From contig JAUSMV010000005.1 in assembly GCA_030645235.1 (NCBI GenBank), forward strand, positions 124,001-188,000: 64,000 bases of DNA. Reading direction: 5' to 3'. Below the pieces are notes generated by a model that saw nothing but the letters and a program-made list of their open reading frames with translations, did no database searches and was not told the origin of the DNA. The position numbers and the translations under genes are program-made. Numbering within the stretch: position 1 is the first letter of the stretch; each line of letters starts with the position of its first letter. The DNA comes from Parvibaculum sp. (GTDB lineage: Bacteria > Pseudomonadota > Alphaproteobacteria > Parvibaculales > Parvibaculaceae). Shown in pieces: positions 34,785 to 43,043 of this stretch.

Positions 34785-35131
34785 GGGACAACTTGCCTGA
34801 CCTAAAGAGAAATCCGGCCTTGCCTGACGATCTGAGCGCCGGACATTCGAAGTGGGAAACCAAATGTGTTTTTTGGGAGATGACGGCACGTGAAATCGTT
34901 TGAGACATCAACCGAAACAAGCCCAGCCAAACCCTGCTCAATTTTGCGTTGCAGTGGTCGCCCGACTTCGGCGACACGTAAATGATTTTACCGGCTCTCA
35001 ATCAGGCCGGTATTTCTGTTTGTCTGAATATGATGAGTAGATGAAAAGATAAGTTCGACGAGGCAACCTTTTTGGGGGCTGACGTCGCGCGGGACGCAAA
35101 GCTTGGGGGAGTGATGCGTCCCGCCCTTTTT
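34785..35131 (+). ncRNA. Candidate non-coding transcript ending at a strong terminator
   Basis: The 520-bp gap between the AraC and CsbD genes has no convincing ORF; the 76-residue frame on the minus strand at 34771–35001 has no family features. It does hold three plus-strand hairpins: GTCGCC/GGCGAC (34957–34975), TACCGGC/GCCGGTA (34989–35012) and GCGGGACGCA/TGCGTCCCGC (35089–35124), the last followed by CCTTTTTC, a terminator in the plus direction only. Nothing annotated upstream on the plus strand would need it. A possible -10 (TATAAAT, 34778) next to the AraC-type sites sets the proposed 5' end. Confidence 0.35.
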
Positions 35132-35146
35132 CTCGTCAGTCAAAGA

Positions 35147-35320
35147 TCAACGTTTTGCAGCGTCTTTCATCCCGCCAATGGCACTCTGAATTTTGCCTTT
35201 GGCCTTATCGGCTTTACCGTCAATTTCCAGCTTCGGATCACCGGCAACTTTGCCGACCGCTTCCTTGATCGAACCCTTTATCTGATTTCCGGCACCGGCA
35301 ATACGGTCTTTGTCTACCAT
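35147..35320 (-). CDS. CsbD family stress protein
   Basis: This 57-residue hydrophilic protein (MVDKDRIAGAGNQIKGSIKE…KGKIQSAIGGMKDAAKR) has the two KG-x-hydrophobic-K repeats typical of CsbD. ATG 35320 is favoured over the upstream ATG at 35329 since family members begin M-x-x-D-x-I-x-G. CsbD proteins are induced by general stress in many bacteria; their biochemical role is unknown. It is transcribed in the same direction as the DUF3309 gene, 80 bp downstream of it. Confidence 0.87.
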   Translation of the reverse strand: MVDKDRIAGAGNQIKGSIKEAVGKVAGDPKLEIDGKADKAKGKIQSAIGGMKDAAKR

Positions 35321-35401
35321 TGGTTTCAACCTTTACACGTACTCTTGCGCATCATTGCGCTGCTTCAACGACAAATGAATTTTTGAGGCAAAATGGAAAA
35401 G

Positions 35402-35560
35402 TCAGAGCCTACCGGTCAACAGCAGAACAATGACGATGATCAGCACAATGCCGAGTGTGCCGCTGGGAAAATAGCCCCAGTTCTGACTATGCGGCCAGCT
35501 TGGAAATGCGCCGATCAGAACCAAAATCAAAACAATCAGTAAAATAGTGCCGAGTGACAT
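35402..35560 (-). CDS. DUF3309 family small membrane protein
   Basis: This 52-residue protein has two hydrophobic helices (LGTILLIVLILVLIGAF and LGIVLIIVIVLLLTG) separated by PSWPHSQNWGYFPSGT, the exact layout of DUF3309. It is too short for most ORF filters. The start ATG at 35558–35560 follows GGAGG. These proteins are common in alphaproteobacterial stress regulons, role unknown. Its promoter region contains the 18-bp sequence at 35620–35637 that also precedes the SYLF gene. Confidence 0.88.
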   Translation of the reverse strand: MSLGTILLIVLILVLIGAFPSWPHSQNWGYFPSGTLGIVLIIVIVLLLTGRL

Positions 35561-35619
35561 CGTGGCCTCCAAAAAGATTTGAAGACCACATTAGTTACCA
35601 AACGAACCACCTTAATAGG

Positions 35620-35637
35620 GTCGGAAACTACTCATTC
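35620..35637 (-). promoter_or_regulatory. Shared 18-bp site, copy 1, upstream of DUF3309
   Basis: On the minus strand this reads GAATGAGTAGTTTCCGAC, identical to 40144–40161 on the plus strand and in the same orientation relative to the gene it precedes. It ends 60 bp before the DUF3309 start and overlaps the stop codon of the large regulator gene. Here the flanks also give a dyad TCGGAA-N8-TTCCGA. An 18-bp identity at two promoters next to a DNA-binding regulator is a good operator candidate. Confidence 0.6.
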
Positions 35638-38600
35638 CGAACCTCCCTTATGCGCCCCGGCTGCAAGCACAAGCCGCGCCAAAGCTGGGAGGGACTTCGA
35701 TTCCGTTTTCTTCATAATCGCGGCACGATGATTTTCAACCGTACGCTGACTAATACCGAGATCAACGGCAATATTTTTGCTCGGATGCCCGGCAAGAACC
35801 ATATCCATGATCTCCCGCTGACGTGCGGTGAGGCCCGCCAGATGATCCGCGGCCGTTTTCTGCCAAGTATAGCGCTTGCTTGAGTCACGCGACAATTCAA
35901 GCGCATGTTTGATAGAAACAATCAGATCGTCAAACGAAACCGGCTTTTCGATAAAGTCCGACACACCGGCTTTCATCGCTTGAACAGCCATCGGCACGTC
36001 GCTATTACCGGTAATCATGATCGACGGCAACGATTGCTCTAACTCATTTAGTTGCTGGAGCAGCTCAAGCCCGCTCATGCCGGGCAGATAAGCATCAATC
36101 AGCAAGCAGCCTTCGCCGCCCGGACGATAGCTATCGAGAAAAGCCTCGCTGGACGCAAAATCTTTGACAACATGGCCTTCCTCTTCAAGCACTCTGCGAA
36201 TGACAGAGCGGAGATTGGCGTCATCATCCACCACAAACACGATAGGCAGGCCCGAAGGCGCATCGCTCGCTGTGTCACGAACGGGGGCCACCGCAGCAGG
36301 TGCTGCGGGCGCGACCTCCGGCAGCATCCGAAGGATCGTCCGCGTCAGTTCATCAAGCTTCACCGGCTTATTGAGCTGAGTGCAGCCATGCAGCGCAATA
36401 CTGCGCAACGTGCTTGTCGAAATATCGCCGGTCAGAATGATGACGGGAATTTCGCGATGCAGATTGACCCGCAGTTTCGCCGCCACCTCAAGCCCGTTCA
36501 TGCCATTGGGCAAATTATAATCAGCGAGCAAAAGATCAGGACGAAACGAGCCGCGCGTCACTGTGTCGAGCGCCTTCACACCATCCGCCGCCGCCATCAC
36601 CTCATGGCCTTCACTCCTGAGCAAAAGCTCTAGCAGCTCGCGTACTTCCGGATCGTCCTCCACCACCAGTATCGCTCCACCACGCGGCTTATCTTCAGCC
36701 GCGTACTCATCCGCATCCTTGTTCGAAATATTCTGTTTCTCGATTGCCTGCCGAGTAGGATGCTTCACTTCAATAGTAAAGACAGAGCCGCGCCCTGGCT
36801 GTGAACGCACACGCACGCGATGATCAAGCATGATCCCAAGTCGCCGCACAATCGCCAGGCCCAGACCAAGACCACGGCTGCGCTCGCGCGCGACATTGTC
36901 CAACTGATGATATTCTTCAAAAATCGCTTCGAGTTCGTTCTTGGGGATACCGACACCGTTGTCGAGAACCTCAATCGTGATCGCTCCTTTGCGACGACGG
37001 CAACCGAGAAGTACCTTACCGGTCTTAGTATATTTCAAAGCGTTAGCCAGAAGATTGCGCACCATCTGACCCAACAGATGCGGATCGCTGCATATCGAGA
37101 CACTGCACGGAACGACGCGCAGTTCTAACCCCTGCGATTGAGCAAAATAGGCGAACTCTTCTCTCAGGCTATTAAGAAGATCGTTGACCGGAAACATCTT
37201 CATTTCAGGATGAACAGTCCCCGCCTCGATCTGGTTGAGATCAAGCAAGGTGTTCAGCATGCTCGACATAGCCGATACGGTTTGATTGAGGCGTCCAACG
37301 AGCTTCAGCGGGCCTTCGCCCACAACACTCTTGGCCAGCAAACCCTGCAGCAGGGCGAGCGTCTGCAACGGCTGGCGCAGATCATGGCTGGCCGCCGCCA
37401 GGAAGCGCGACTTGGCAATCGTCGCCAGATCAGCCTGTTGTTTGGCATCTTCCAGCGCTTTCGAAATGTGCTTGCGGTCCGTGATGTCGGTAAAAGTGAT
37501 AACGACGCCTTCAACAGCACCATCATGCGCGCGATAGGGTGATATACGCCGGATGAACCATGTGTCACCCGCCGCCTGGACCTCGCACTCGACTGACAAA
37601 TGATGTTTAAGAACTTCACGAGCATCAATCAGAATTGTGCGGTCCACCGTTAGCGAATTGAGATCGGCGAGAGGCCTGCCGACATCGCTTGGAATAACAT
37701 TAAACAGCAACTTGGTTGCCGGTGTAAAAAAGCGAATATTGAGGTGATCGTCAAGAAAGAGGGTGGCGACGTCCGTACTATAAAGCACATTCTGCAAATC
37801 ATTCGACGTCGTCCGCTGCCGCTCCAGCGTTTCCTGCAACTGACTGTTCAGCGCTGTAAGTTCCTCATTAAGAGATTGCAGCTCCTCCTGCGAGGTCAGC
37901 AACTCCTCATTTGTTGATTGATATTCTTCGTTGACTGACAAGGCCTCTTCATTAATGGCCTTCTGATCCTCGCTCGATAATTCAAGATCGCGAATAGCGC
38001 TGCGCAACTCGATGTTGACAGCTTCGACTTCTTTCTCAAGTTCTTGAACGCGCGTCACATCTTGCGGAGATGTGGCAGCCACCGCCATTTGCGTATGCTT
38101 TGGCTCGTCCACAAAACAGATCAGCAACAATTCTTCGCTGTCGCTGACAACCGGCTGAATGTCGATGCGGAAGCGCACTTCATCGCCCTTATTGTCCACA
38201 CGCCCGCCCGCAACCACAACTCGACTCTTTTCGCGGATAGCTTGCTGAATAGCAGGGCGTATTTTGCTCGTGATGCTTTGCCTGGTCATGGCGAAGAGAT
38301 CGTGCGTGGGCTGGCCCGGCGCCACTTGCAGATAGCGATCAATCGGACCGATCGAATGAAGGATTTCGTGCTTGTCGTTGATAAGCAACGCCGCCGGTGC
38401 GTAAGTCTCCATCACCACACGACGGCACAAATCCGCCAGCGTCGCCTGACGCGACGGCACCTGACCAAGCCCCGGACGGGCAGGCACACGCAAACCTTCG
38501 CTCAGACCTGTAAAACCGAAATCGCCCAACCGACTTAGGCCGATATGTCTGTAAAGGCGTTCAGCCTTGGAAATAATTTCAAACCTTCCGTCAATGTCAT

Positions 38601-40041
38601 TGATCGTTTCTGATCCGCCCAGCAAAAGCACACCACTTTTGCGCAAAGCAAAATGAAAAACCGAAACAGCCTTGGCCTGAGCTTCCGGACGCAGATAAAT
38701 CAGAAGATTCCGGCACGAAATAAAATCCAGCCGCGAGAAGGGTGGATCGACGAGCACATCATGCACAGTGAACACAACGGCCGCGCGCAACTCCGCCGAG
38801 ACACGGTAGCCATGTTCGTCCTTGGAGAAAAACCGGGCAAGACGCGCCGGCGTCACATCACTTTCAATCGATTCCGGGTATAGCCCCTCGCGCGCGGTCG
38901 CAATCGCATCAGGGTCAACATCAGAGGCAAAAACCTGCAACTTAACGTTATGATCCGCGACGGTGATCTGCTCACGCAAAATCATAACAATGGAATAGGC
39001 TTCCTCGCCTGTGCTGCAGCCTGCGATCCAAACGCGGATCGGCTGATCGGATACCTGATTGCGGATAAGATCAGGAATTACCTTGTCGGCAAGATAGTCA
39101 AAAACATGAGTGTCACGGAAAAAATTGGTGACATTGATAAGTAGGTCCTGAGCAAGCAACCCGGTTTCATTGGCATCGGTGCGCAGCATTTCGAGATAGG
39201 TGCCCATATCGGACACTTTGAGCGCTCTCATACCCATGCGCCGCTCGATCCGCCGCTTCAGCGTGCCACGCTTATACAACCGGAAGTCATGTGCCGTTGT
39301 TTTGTGCAACAGATCAATAATATCAGGCAGACAATCCGACACCTTATCGGGCGCTGTACCGGGATTTTCGCTTAAAGAAGTAAGTTTGATTTGCGCATGT
39401 TCCACCAGCGCGTCAGCAATTTCATCGACAGGAAGTACAAGATCAACAAGCCCGGTGATGATCGCATTGCGCGGCATACCGTCATAAGTCGCGTCGTCAG
39501 GGTCCTGCACAATAACAAAGCCGCATTTTTCCTTCACGGCTTTTAAACCGGCTGAACCATCCGTCCCTGTACCAGACAGGACCACACAGACAGATCGTGA
39601 ACCACAATCTTCTGCCATCGACTGCAGCAGAAAATCAAACGGCATTCGCGCGCCGTGCCGTGCTTGCGGTTTGGAAAGTTTGAGCCGCCCGTCTTCGATC
39701 GCGAGAAAGTGCCCCGGCGGAATGACATAAAAATTATCTGGCTCAATCAGCATACCGTCAGTGGCTTGCTGCACTTTGATCAAAGTATGCCCGGCCAGCA
39801 GATCCACCATCATGCTCTCATGTGTGGGATCGAGATGCTGGATCAGGATAAAAGCCATGCCGCTTTCAGCAGGGAGAGAACGCGCCAGTTTCCGGCAGGC
39901 ATCAAGTCCGCCTGCGGACGCGCCAATGCCGACAACCAGGAAATTTTCCGCGCCGGTCGGAGGACCGCGAGCAGGGATAGACCGCTTACCCGTTCGCGCA
40001 CGAGTCGGAACGACCTTCTGTGGACGGCTCTTATTCATCAA
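35632..40041 (-). CDS. CheB–CheR–PAS–histidine kinase–REC–REC–LuxR fusion regulator
   Basis: The product is 1469 residues. Domains in order: CheB methylesterase (Ser42 in GIGASAGG, His69, Asp161 in SGTGTDG); CheR methyltransferase (~245–500; RVWIAGCSTGEEAYS at 336–350, SAM site); a coiled coil rich in NEE repeats (~665–750); PAS (~750–855); HisKA with phospho-acceptor His886 in ASHDLRQPL; HATPase (NLLANALKY, DNGVGIP, GLGLGLAIV); receiver 1 (Asp1174); receiver 2 (Asp1316); and a LuxR/FixJ-type HTH (LTARQREIMDMVLAGHPSKNIA, ~1403–1460). All catalytic residues seen are intact. The chain thus runs from a CheB/CheR sensor input to DNA-binding output in one polypeptide. It is soluble, divergent from the SYLF gene, and surrounded by stress genes. 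Confidence 0.92.
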   Translation of the reverse strand: MMNKSRPQKVVPTRARTGKRSIPARGPPTGAENFLVVGIGASAGGLDACRKLARSLPAESGMAFILIQHLDPTHESMMVDLLAGHTLIKVQQATDGMLIEPDNFYVIPPGHFLAIEDGRLKLSKPQARHGARMPFDFLLQSMAEDCGSRSVCVVLSGTGTDGSAGLKAVKEKCGFVIVQDPDDATYDGMPRNAIITGLVDLVLPVDEIADALVEHAQIKLTSLSENPGTAPDKVSDCLPDIIDLLHKTTAHDFRLYKRGTLKRRIERRMGMRALKVSDMGTYLEMLRTDANETGLLAQDLLINVTNFFRDTHVFDYLADKVIPDLIRNQVSDQPIRVWIAGCSTGEEAYSIVMILREQITVADHNVKLQVFASDVDPDAIATAREGLYPESIESDVTPARLARFFSKDEHGYRVSAELRAAVVFTVHDVLVDPPFSRLDFISCRNLLIYLRPEAQAKAVSVFHFALRKSGVLLLGGSETINDIDGRFEIISKAERLYRHIGLSRLGDFGFTGLSEGLRVPARPGLGQVPSRQATLADLCRRVVMETYAPAALLINDKHEILHSIGPIDRYLQVAPGQPTHDLFAMTRQSITSKIRPAIQQAIREKSRVVVAGGRVDNKGDEVRFRIDIQPVVSDSEELLLICFVDEPKHTQMAVAATSPQDVTRVQELEKEVEAVNIELRSAIRDLELSSEDQKAINEEALSVNEEYQSTNEELLTSQEELQSLNEELTALNSQLQETLERQRTTSNDLQNVLYSTDVATLFLDDHLNIRFFTPATKLLFNVIPSDVGRPLADLNSLTVDRTILIDAREVLKHHLSVECEVQAAGDTWFIRRISPYRAHDGAVEGVVITFTDITDRKHISKALEDAKQQADLATIAKSRFLAAASHDLRQPLQTLALLQGLLAKSVVGEGPLKLVGRLNQTVSAMSSMLNTLLDLNQIEAGTVHPEMKMFPVNDLLNSLREEFAYFAQSQGLELRVVPCSVSICSDPHLLGQMVRNLLANALKYTKTGKVLLGCRRRKGAITIEVLDNGVGIPKNELEAIFEEYHQLDNVARERSRGLGLGLAIVRRLGIMLDHRVRVRSQPGRGSVFTIEVKHPTRQAIEKQNISNKDADEYAAEDKPRGGAILVVEDDPEVRELLELLLRSEGHEVMAAADGVKALDTVTRGSFRPDLLLADYNLPNGMNGLEVAAKLRVNLHREIPVIILTGDISTSTLRSIALHGCTQLNKPVKLDELTRTILRMLPEVAPAAPAAVAPVRDTASDAPSGLPIVFVVDDDANLRSVIRRVLEEEGHVVKDFASSEAFLDSYRPGGEGCLLIDAYLPGMSGLELLQQLNELEQSLPSIMITGNSDVPMAVQAMKAGVSDFIEKPVSFDDLIVSIKHALELSRDSSKRYTWQKTAADHLAGLTARQREIMDMVLAGHPSKNIAVDLGISQRTVENHRAAIMKKTESKSLPALARLVLAAGAHKGGSE

Positions 40042-40143
40042 ATTTTCAGCTCAAATCGCCGCTCCCCAATGGGCGGCTTGAAATAACGATACCACGATTT
40101 AGCCCAAAACAACCCCAAACCGTGGCGATTTGGCCATAAAGCA

Positions 40144-40161
40144 GAATGAGTAGTTTCCGAC
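40144..40161 (+). promoter_or_regulatory. Shared 18-bp site, copy 2, in the regulator/SYLF divergent promoter
   Basis: GAATGAGTAGTTTCCGAC is identical to the reverse strand of 35620–35637. It lies 89 bp upstream of the SYLF start and 102 bp upstream of the large regulator, so it could serve activation of SYLF and autoregulation. The downstream context CTCTGCC is partly shared with the third, weaker copy at 42284–42305. Confidence 0.6.
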
Positions 40162-40250
40162 TCTGCCGTGAAAGGGCGCCTGCACTTACGGTGAGTCCAG
40201 TGAGGCTGGCACATGCCATGCCCTAAGACTTTCCGACAGGGAATAAAGCT

Positions 40251-40823
40251 ATGACAAGTATCAGAGGAATTCTGCTAGCGATGTCGCTCGCCTTGGCGAC
40301 CATGGCTACCGTCATGGTGACAATTGGTGTTCAGAGTCAGGCACGCGCCGCAACCGCCGACGATCTCAACGCCGACGCCACGCAGGCGCTCAACAAGCTT
40401 TATAAGGCCAATCCGACAGCCAAAGCCATTTCTGAAAAAGCCGTCGCCGTTCTCGTCTTCCCGTCCATCGTGAAGGCCGGTCTGATCTTCGGCGGTGCCT
40501 ATGGTGAAGGTGTGCTGAAAGACGGCGCAAAATTCGACAGCTACTACAATTCGCTCACAGGCTCATGGGGTCTTCAGGCCGGTGCCCAGTCTTATGGCTA
40601 TGCCGTATTTCTGATGAACCGCAAAGCCGTTGACTACATCCATGAATCAAAGGGCTTTGAAATCGGCGTCGGCCCGACAGTTGTGGTAGTTGACGAAGGT
40701 ATCGCCAAGAACCTTTCGACATCAACGCTGAAAGATGATGCCTATGCCTTCATCTTCGATCAATCCGGCCTGATGGCTGGTATCAGCATCGAAGGCACGA
40801 AGATCACCCAGATCAAACGCTAA
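40251..40823 (+). CDS. SYLF/Ysc84 domain lipid-binding protein, exported
   Basis: This 190-residue protein has an N-terminal signal or anchor (residues 1–34, LLAMSLALATMATVMVTIGV…ARA) and a Ysc84 domain: AVAVLVFPSIVKAGLIFGGAYGEGVL, DSYYNSLTGSWGLQAGAQSYGYAVFLM, then DAYAFIFDQSGLMAGISIEGTKITQI. SYLF domains bind phospholipids; bacterial exported forms are stress-linked but poorly understood. It is followed by an intrinsic terminator, so it is probably monocistronic, with the shared 18-bp site in its promoter. Confidence 0.9.
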   Translation: MTSIRGILLAMSLALATMATVMVTIGVQSQARAATADDLNADATQALNKLYKANPTAKAISEKAVAVLVFPSIVKAGLIFGGAYGEGVLKDGAKFDSYYNSLTGSWGLQAGAQSYGYAVFLMNRKAVDYIHESKGFEIGVGPTVVVVDEGIAKNLSTSTLKDDAYAFIFDQSGLMAGISIEGTKITQIKR

Positions 40824-40860
40824 ATCTTATTCCCCCTGTAAGAGTGCGTAACCGGAACTT

Positions 40861-40899
40861 TGCCTCGTCCGCCAGAATGGACGGACGGGGCATTTTTTT
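40861..40899 (+). terminator. Intrinsic terminator after the SYLF gene
   Basis: TGCCTCGTCCG (40861–40871) pairs with CGGACGGGGCA (40882–40892) through 11 pairs including one G-U, and is followed by seven T residues. Confidence 0.9.
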
Positions 40900-40926
40900 C
40901 CGAATAATTCTTCAACGGAGACCAAC

Positions 40927-41151
40927 ATGAATCGATTGGCAATGAGTGGCATAGCACTTGTCCTTCTGGGCGTCCTCGGGCTGGCGATCCCGCAATTCAC
41001 CACGCAGAAGACAGAGGAAGTCGCCCGTATCGGCGATCTTAAAATTCAGACGACCAACAGTGAAACGCACAGCATTTCGCCGTTCCTCAGCGGCGGTGCC
41101 ATCGTCATAGGCCTGATGATTGCCGGTGCCGCGCTCCTCAAGCGCACCTGA
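40927..41151 (+). CDS. Small two-helix membrane protein
   Basis: This 74-residue protein has helices at ~5–23 (MSGIALVLLGVLGLAIPQF) and ~52–72 (PFLSGGAIVIGLMIAGAALL), joined by a periplasmic loop with GDLKIQTTNSETHSI. The layout resembles small DUF3185-like inner-membrane proteins, but I cannot assign it with certainty. GGAGACC lies 5 bp before the ATG. A 15-bp gap to dps suggests co-transcription with that stress gene. Confidence 0.7.
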   Translation: MNRLAMSGIALVLLGVLGLAIPQFTTQKTEEVARIGDLKIQTTNSETHSISPFLSGGAIVIGLMIAGAALLKRT

Positions 41152-41166
41152 CAGAAGCCTCTCATC

Positions 41167-41646
41167 ATGCAAACAACACGCAACACACTCAACGAGACGA
41201 TCCGGACACAATCCGTTGAACTCCTGAATAAGCATCTTGCCGCCGCCATTGATCTTCACGCACAGCTCAAGCAAGCGCATTGGAATGTGCGCGGCATGGG
41301 CTTCATCGCCATTCACGAGCTGTTCGATAAAGTATCGGTCGAAGTCGAGAATTATTCCGATCTCATCGCTGAACGCGCCGGTGGCCTTGGCGGCACAGCC
41401 AACGGCACCATTCAGGTCGCCGTCAAACACTCGTTTCTCATTCCCTATCCGCTCGGCATCGCCGACGAGTTGAAGCACATCTTCGCTGTTGCTGGCGCGC
41501 TCGCGGCCTTCGGCCAGTCAGCGCGGGAAGCCATCGACCTTGCGACAAAATTTGGAGATGTCGATACCGCTGATCTCTTCACTGAAGTCTCACGCGGCAT
41601 TGATCACCAACTTTGGTTTGTTGAGTCGCACGTTACCCCCAAATAA
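41167..41646 (+). CDS. dps: Dps family DNA-protecting ferritin-like protein
   Basis: This 159-residue four-helix protein has the intersubunit ferroxidase residues in LKQAHWNVRGMGFIAIHELFDKV (two His, Asp) and in NYSDLIAERAGGLGG (Asp, Glu). Dps dodecamers oxidise and store iron using peroxide and shield DNA in starvation or oxidative stress. The first ~15 residues are short and lack a Lys-rich DNA-binding tail. It is the second gene of a short unit with the two-helix membrane protein. Confidence 0.92.
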   Translation: MQTTRNTLNETIRTQSVELLNKHLAAAIDLHAQLKQAHWNVRGMGFIAIHELFDKVSVEVENYSDLIAERAGGLGGTANGTIQVAVKHSFLIPYPLGIADELKHIFAVAGALAAFGQSAREAIDLATKFGDVDTADLFTEVSRGIDHQLWFVESHVTPK

Positions 41647-41690
41647 CGAAGTCCTCTTCTCCGGCAAGTCCGGTACCAGGAAAGCCCCCA

Positions 41691-42209
41691 ATGAAATATA
41701 TTATCGCGCTAGCGACCACATTTTGTCTCGTCGGTGGTTTTGGTATGGCCGCCGAATACAACGGCGAAAGACGATCCCCCTCCGCAAACGGAAATCAATG
41801 GGGTCAGGACTCACGCCATGATCGCTATGACAATACCAACCGCCCGGACAGCCGCCGGTCTGACAACCGTCAGCGCGAAGGGTACAATTCACGCGGTCAA
41901 AAAGTCGGGATTTATATCGGTGCAGATACGTACGGCATCTTTCTCGATGCCAAATCGCGCAACCAGTTTCGCGGCAAACAAGACAAAATGCGCCGTGATG
42001 CGCGCGAGGATCGTTTCGGTGACTGGTACGCCGATCCGAACCGCTATCATCGTTTCAAACGTTCAGCCTGGCATAAGCGGGATTGCTTTCCGGTGAGCCG
42101 CCATGCCTACGATCAACGGGGACGTCGCGTCACAGTCGGCGCGACCATGTGCTACACGCGCGACGGACGGACCTACATTGCTGAAGGAAGCCGCCGTATA
42201 TATCGCTGA
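41691..42209 (+). CDS. Exported basic hypothetical protein
   Basis: This 172-residue protein has a signal peptide (MKYIIALATTFCLVGGFGMA). A low-complexity Arg/Asp/Asn-rich stretch follows (RHDRYDNTNRPDSRRSDNRQ, residues ~42–63), and then a folded-looking C-terminal half with GIYIGADTYGIFLD and a Cys pair (KRDCFPV…GATMCYTRDG). Composition suggests a periplasmic or surface protein interacting with polyanions. No family recognised. It is followed by a strong terminator. Confidence 0.7.
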   Translation: MKYIIALATTFCLVGGFGMAAEYNGERRSPSANGNQWGQDSRHDRYDNTNRPDSRRSDNRQREGYNSRGQKVGIYIGADTYGIFLDAKSRNQFRGKQDKMRRDAREDRFGDWYADPNRYHRFKRSAWHKRDCFPVSRHAYDQRGRRVTVGATMCYTRDGRTYIAEGSRRIYR

Positions 42210-42226
42210 GAAGCCTCCCCTTGAGA

Positions 42227-42259
42227 CGCCGCCGCCCCTCAAAAGGCGGCGGCGTTTTT
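42227..42259 (+). terminator. Intrinsic terminator
   Basis: CGCCGCCGCC (42227–42236) and GGCGGCGGCG (42245–42254) form a 10-bp perfect stem with loop CCTCAAAA, followed by TTTTTC. It lies 17 bp after the exported basic protein gene. Confidence 0.92.
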
Positions 42260-42283
42260 CAATTTACCCAAAAATATGACGTG

Positions 42284-42305
42284 TTCTGAGTATATTCCGA
42301 TTCTG
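42284..42305 (+). promoter_or_regulatory. Related copy 3 of the shared site
   Basis: TGAGTATATTCCGATTCTG (42287–42305) resembles copy 2 with its flank (TGAGTAGTTTCCGACTCTG, 40147–40165), matching at 16 of 19 positions. It sits about 72 bp upstream of the membrane-protein gene at 42377, a distance like those of copies 1 and 2 (60 and 89 bp) and in the same orientation relative to the gene. Confidence 0.45.
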
Positions 42306-42376
42306 GCAGAGACTCTGAAATGGTCATCTTATCATCTATCGGCTTTTGATGATCCGAGACAGACTGGGGGCAGCAC

Positions 42377-42685
42377 ATGCCAAAATATTCAGCAGCAAAC
42401 ACCCGACAAATCTCCGCAATGACAGGTGACTGGAACCTTTATCAGGCCGTCTTCATCGGTGGCTTCGTCGGCGCCGCCTATATCTTCGTCATGTTCAGCC
42501 TTTCCCATATCATCAGTATCAGAAGCATGAGCTTCGCGGTCCCCCTCATGCTCATCGCCGCCACATCCGGCGCGACCGTCGCACTCGGTATCGCAACCTT
42601 ACTCAATTTCGTCAAACGCACAGAGCGCAAGCGGGTGGTGGCACTGGACGATCTCACCCACTCCGCGCTCTTGCGTCTTGCCTGA
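42377..42685 (+). CDS. Two-helix membrane protein of unknown function
   Basis: This 102-residue protein has membrane segments at ~19–45 (YQAVFIGGFVGAAYIFVMFS) and ~55–77 (VPLMLIAATSGATVALGIATLL), with a basic cytoplasmic tail FVKRTERKRVVALDD. GGGGGC is ahead of the ATG. No family recognised. The presence of the shared site in its promoter links it tentatively to the large regulator. Confidence 0.65.
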   Translation: MPKYSAANTRQISAMTGDWNLYQAVFIGGFVGAAYIFVMFSLSHIISIRSMSFAVPLMLIAATSGATVALGIATLLNFVKRTERKRVVALDDLTHSALLRLA

Positions 42686-42740
42686 AACATCAATCAGTAG
42701 AATTCAAAGCGTGCTTTCACCTGCAGCAAGGGACAAGAAA

Positions 42741-43022
42741 ATGCGAAGTATCGTAAAAGCGATAGTCATTACACTTAGCCTGTCGGGCGCCGCCGTTCTC
42801 GCCACCAGTGCCGCCGATGCAGGAAACCGCAACGGAGCAGCCATCTCTCTGAATTTCGGCAATGTGGCCTTCGCCTATAGTGATGGCTATTGGGACAACA
42901 ATCGCCGTTGGCATAGGTGGAGCAACGCCAACGAACAGCGCCGCTACCAGAAACAATACCACAAACGCTATAACAATCATCGTCATGACCGTGACGATGA
43001 TCGTGGCTGGCGCCGCAGATAG
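42741..43022 (+). CDS. Small exported basic/aromatic protein
   Basis: This 93-residue protein has a signal peptide (VKAIVITLSLSGAAVLATSAADA). The mature part opens with GNRNGAAISLNFGNVAFAYSDGYWDN and ends in a tail of Arg, His, Tyr and Trp with HRHDRDDDRGWRRR. AGGGAC precedes the ATG at 42741, which I choose over 42678 because the latter overlaps the previous gene and delays the signal peptide. It is similar in style to short RcnB-like or YXWXXDH-type exported proteins, but I cannot assign it. Confidence 0.65.
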   Translation: MRSIVKAIVITLSLSGAAVLATSAADAGNRNGAAISLNFGNVAFAYSDGYWDNNRRWHRWSNANEQRRYQKQYHKRYNNHRHDRDDDRGWRRR

Positions 43023-43043
43023 CCCTGCCGGCGCCAACCATGA

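Noticed and set aside
34771-35001. 76-residue minus-strand ORF
   Set aside because: No family features and unusual composition, in a region that carries plus-strand hairpins; no good ribosome-binding site.
40144-40250. General stress sigma factor EcfG promoter (GGAAC-N16/17-CGTT) before SYLF, DUF3309 or dps
   Set aside because: No correctly spaced GGAAC and CGTT pair is present in these promoter regions; GGAAAC in the shared site has the wrong form and orientation for SYLF and DUF3309.
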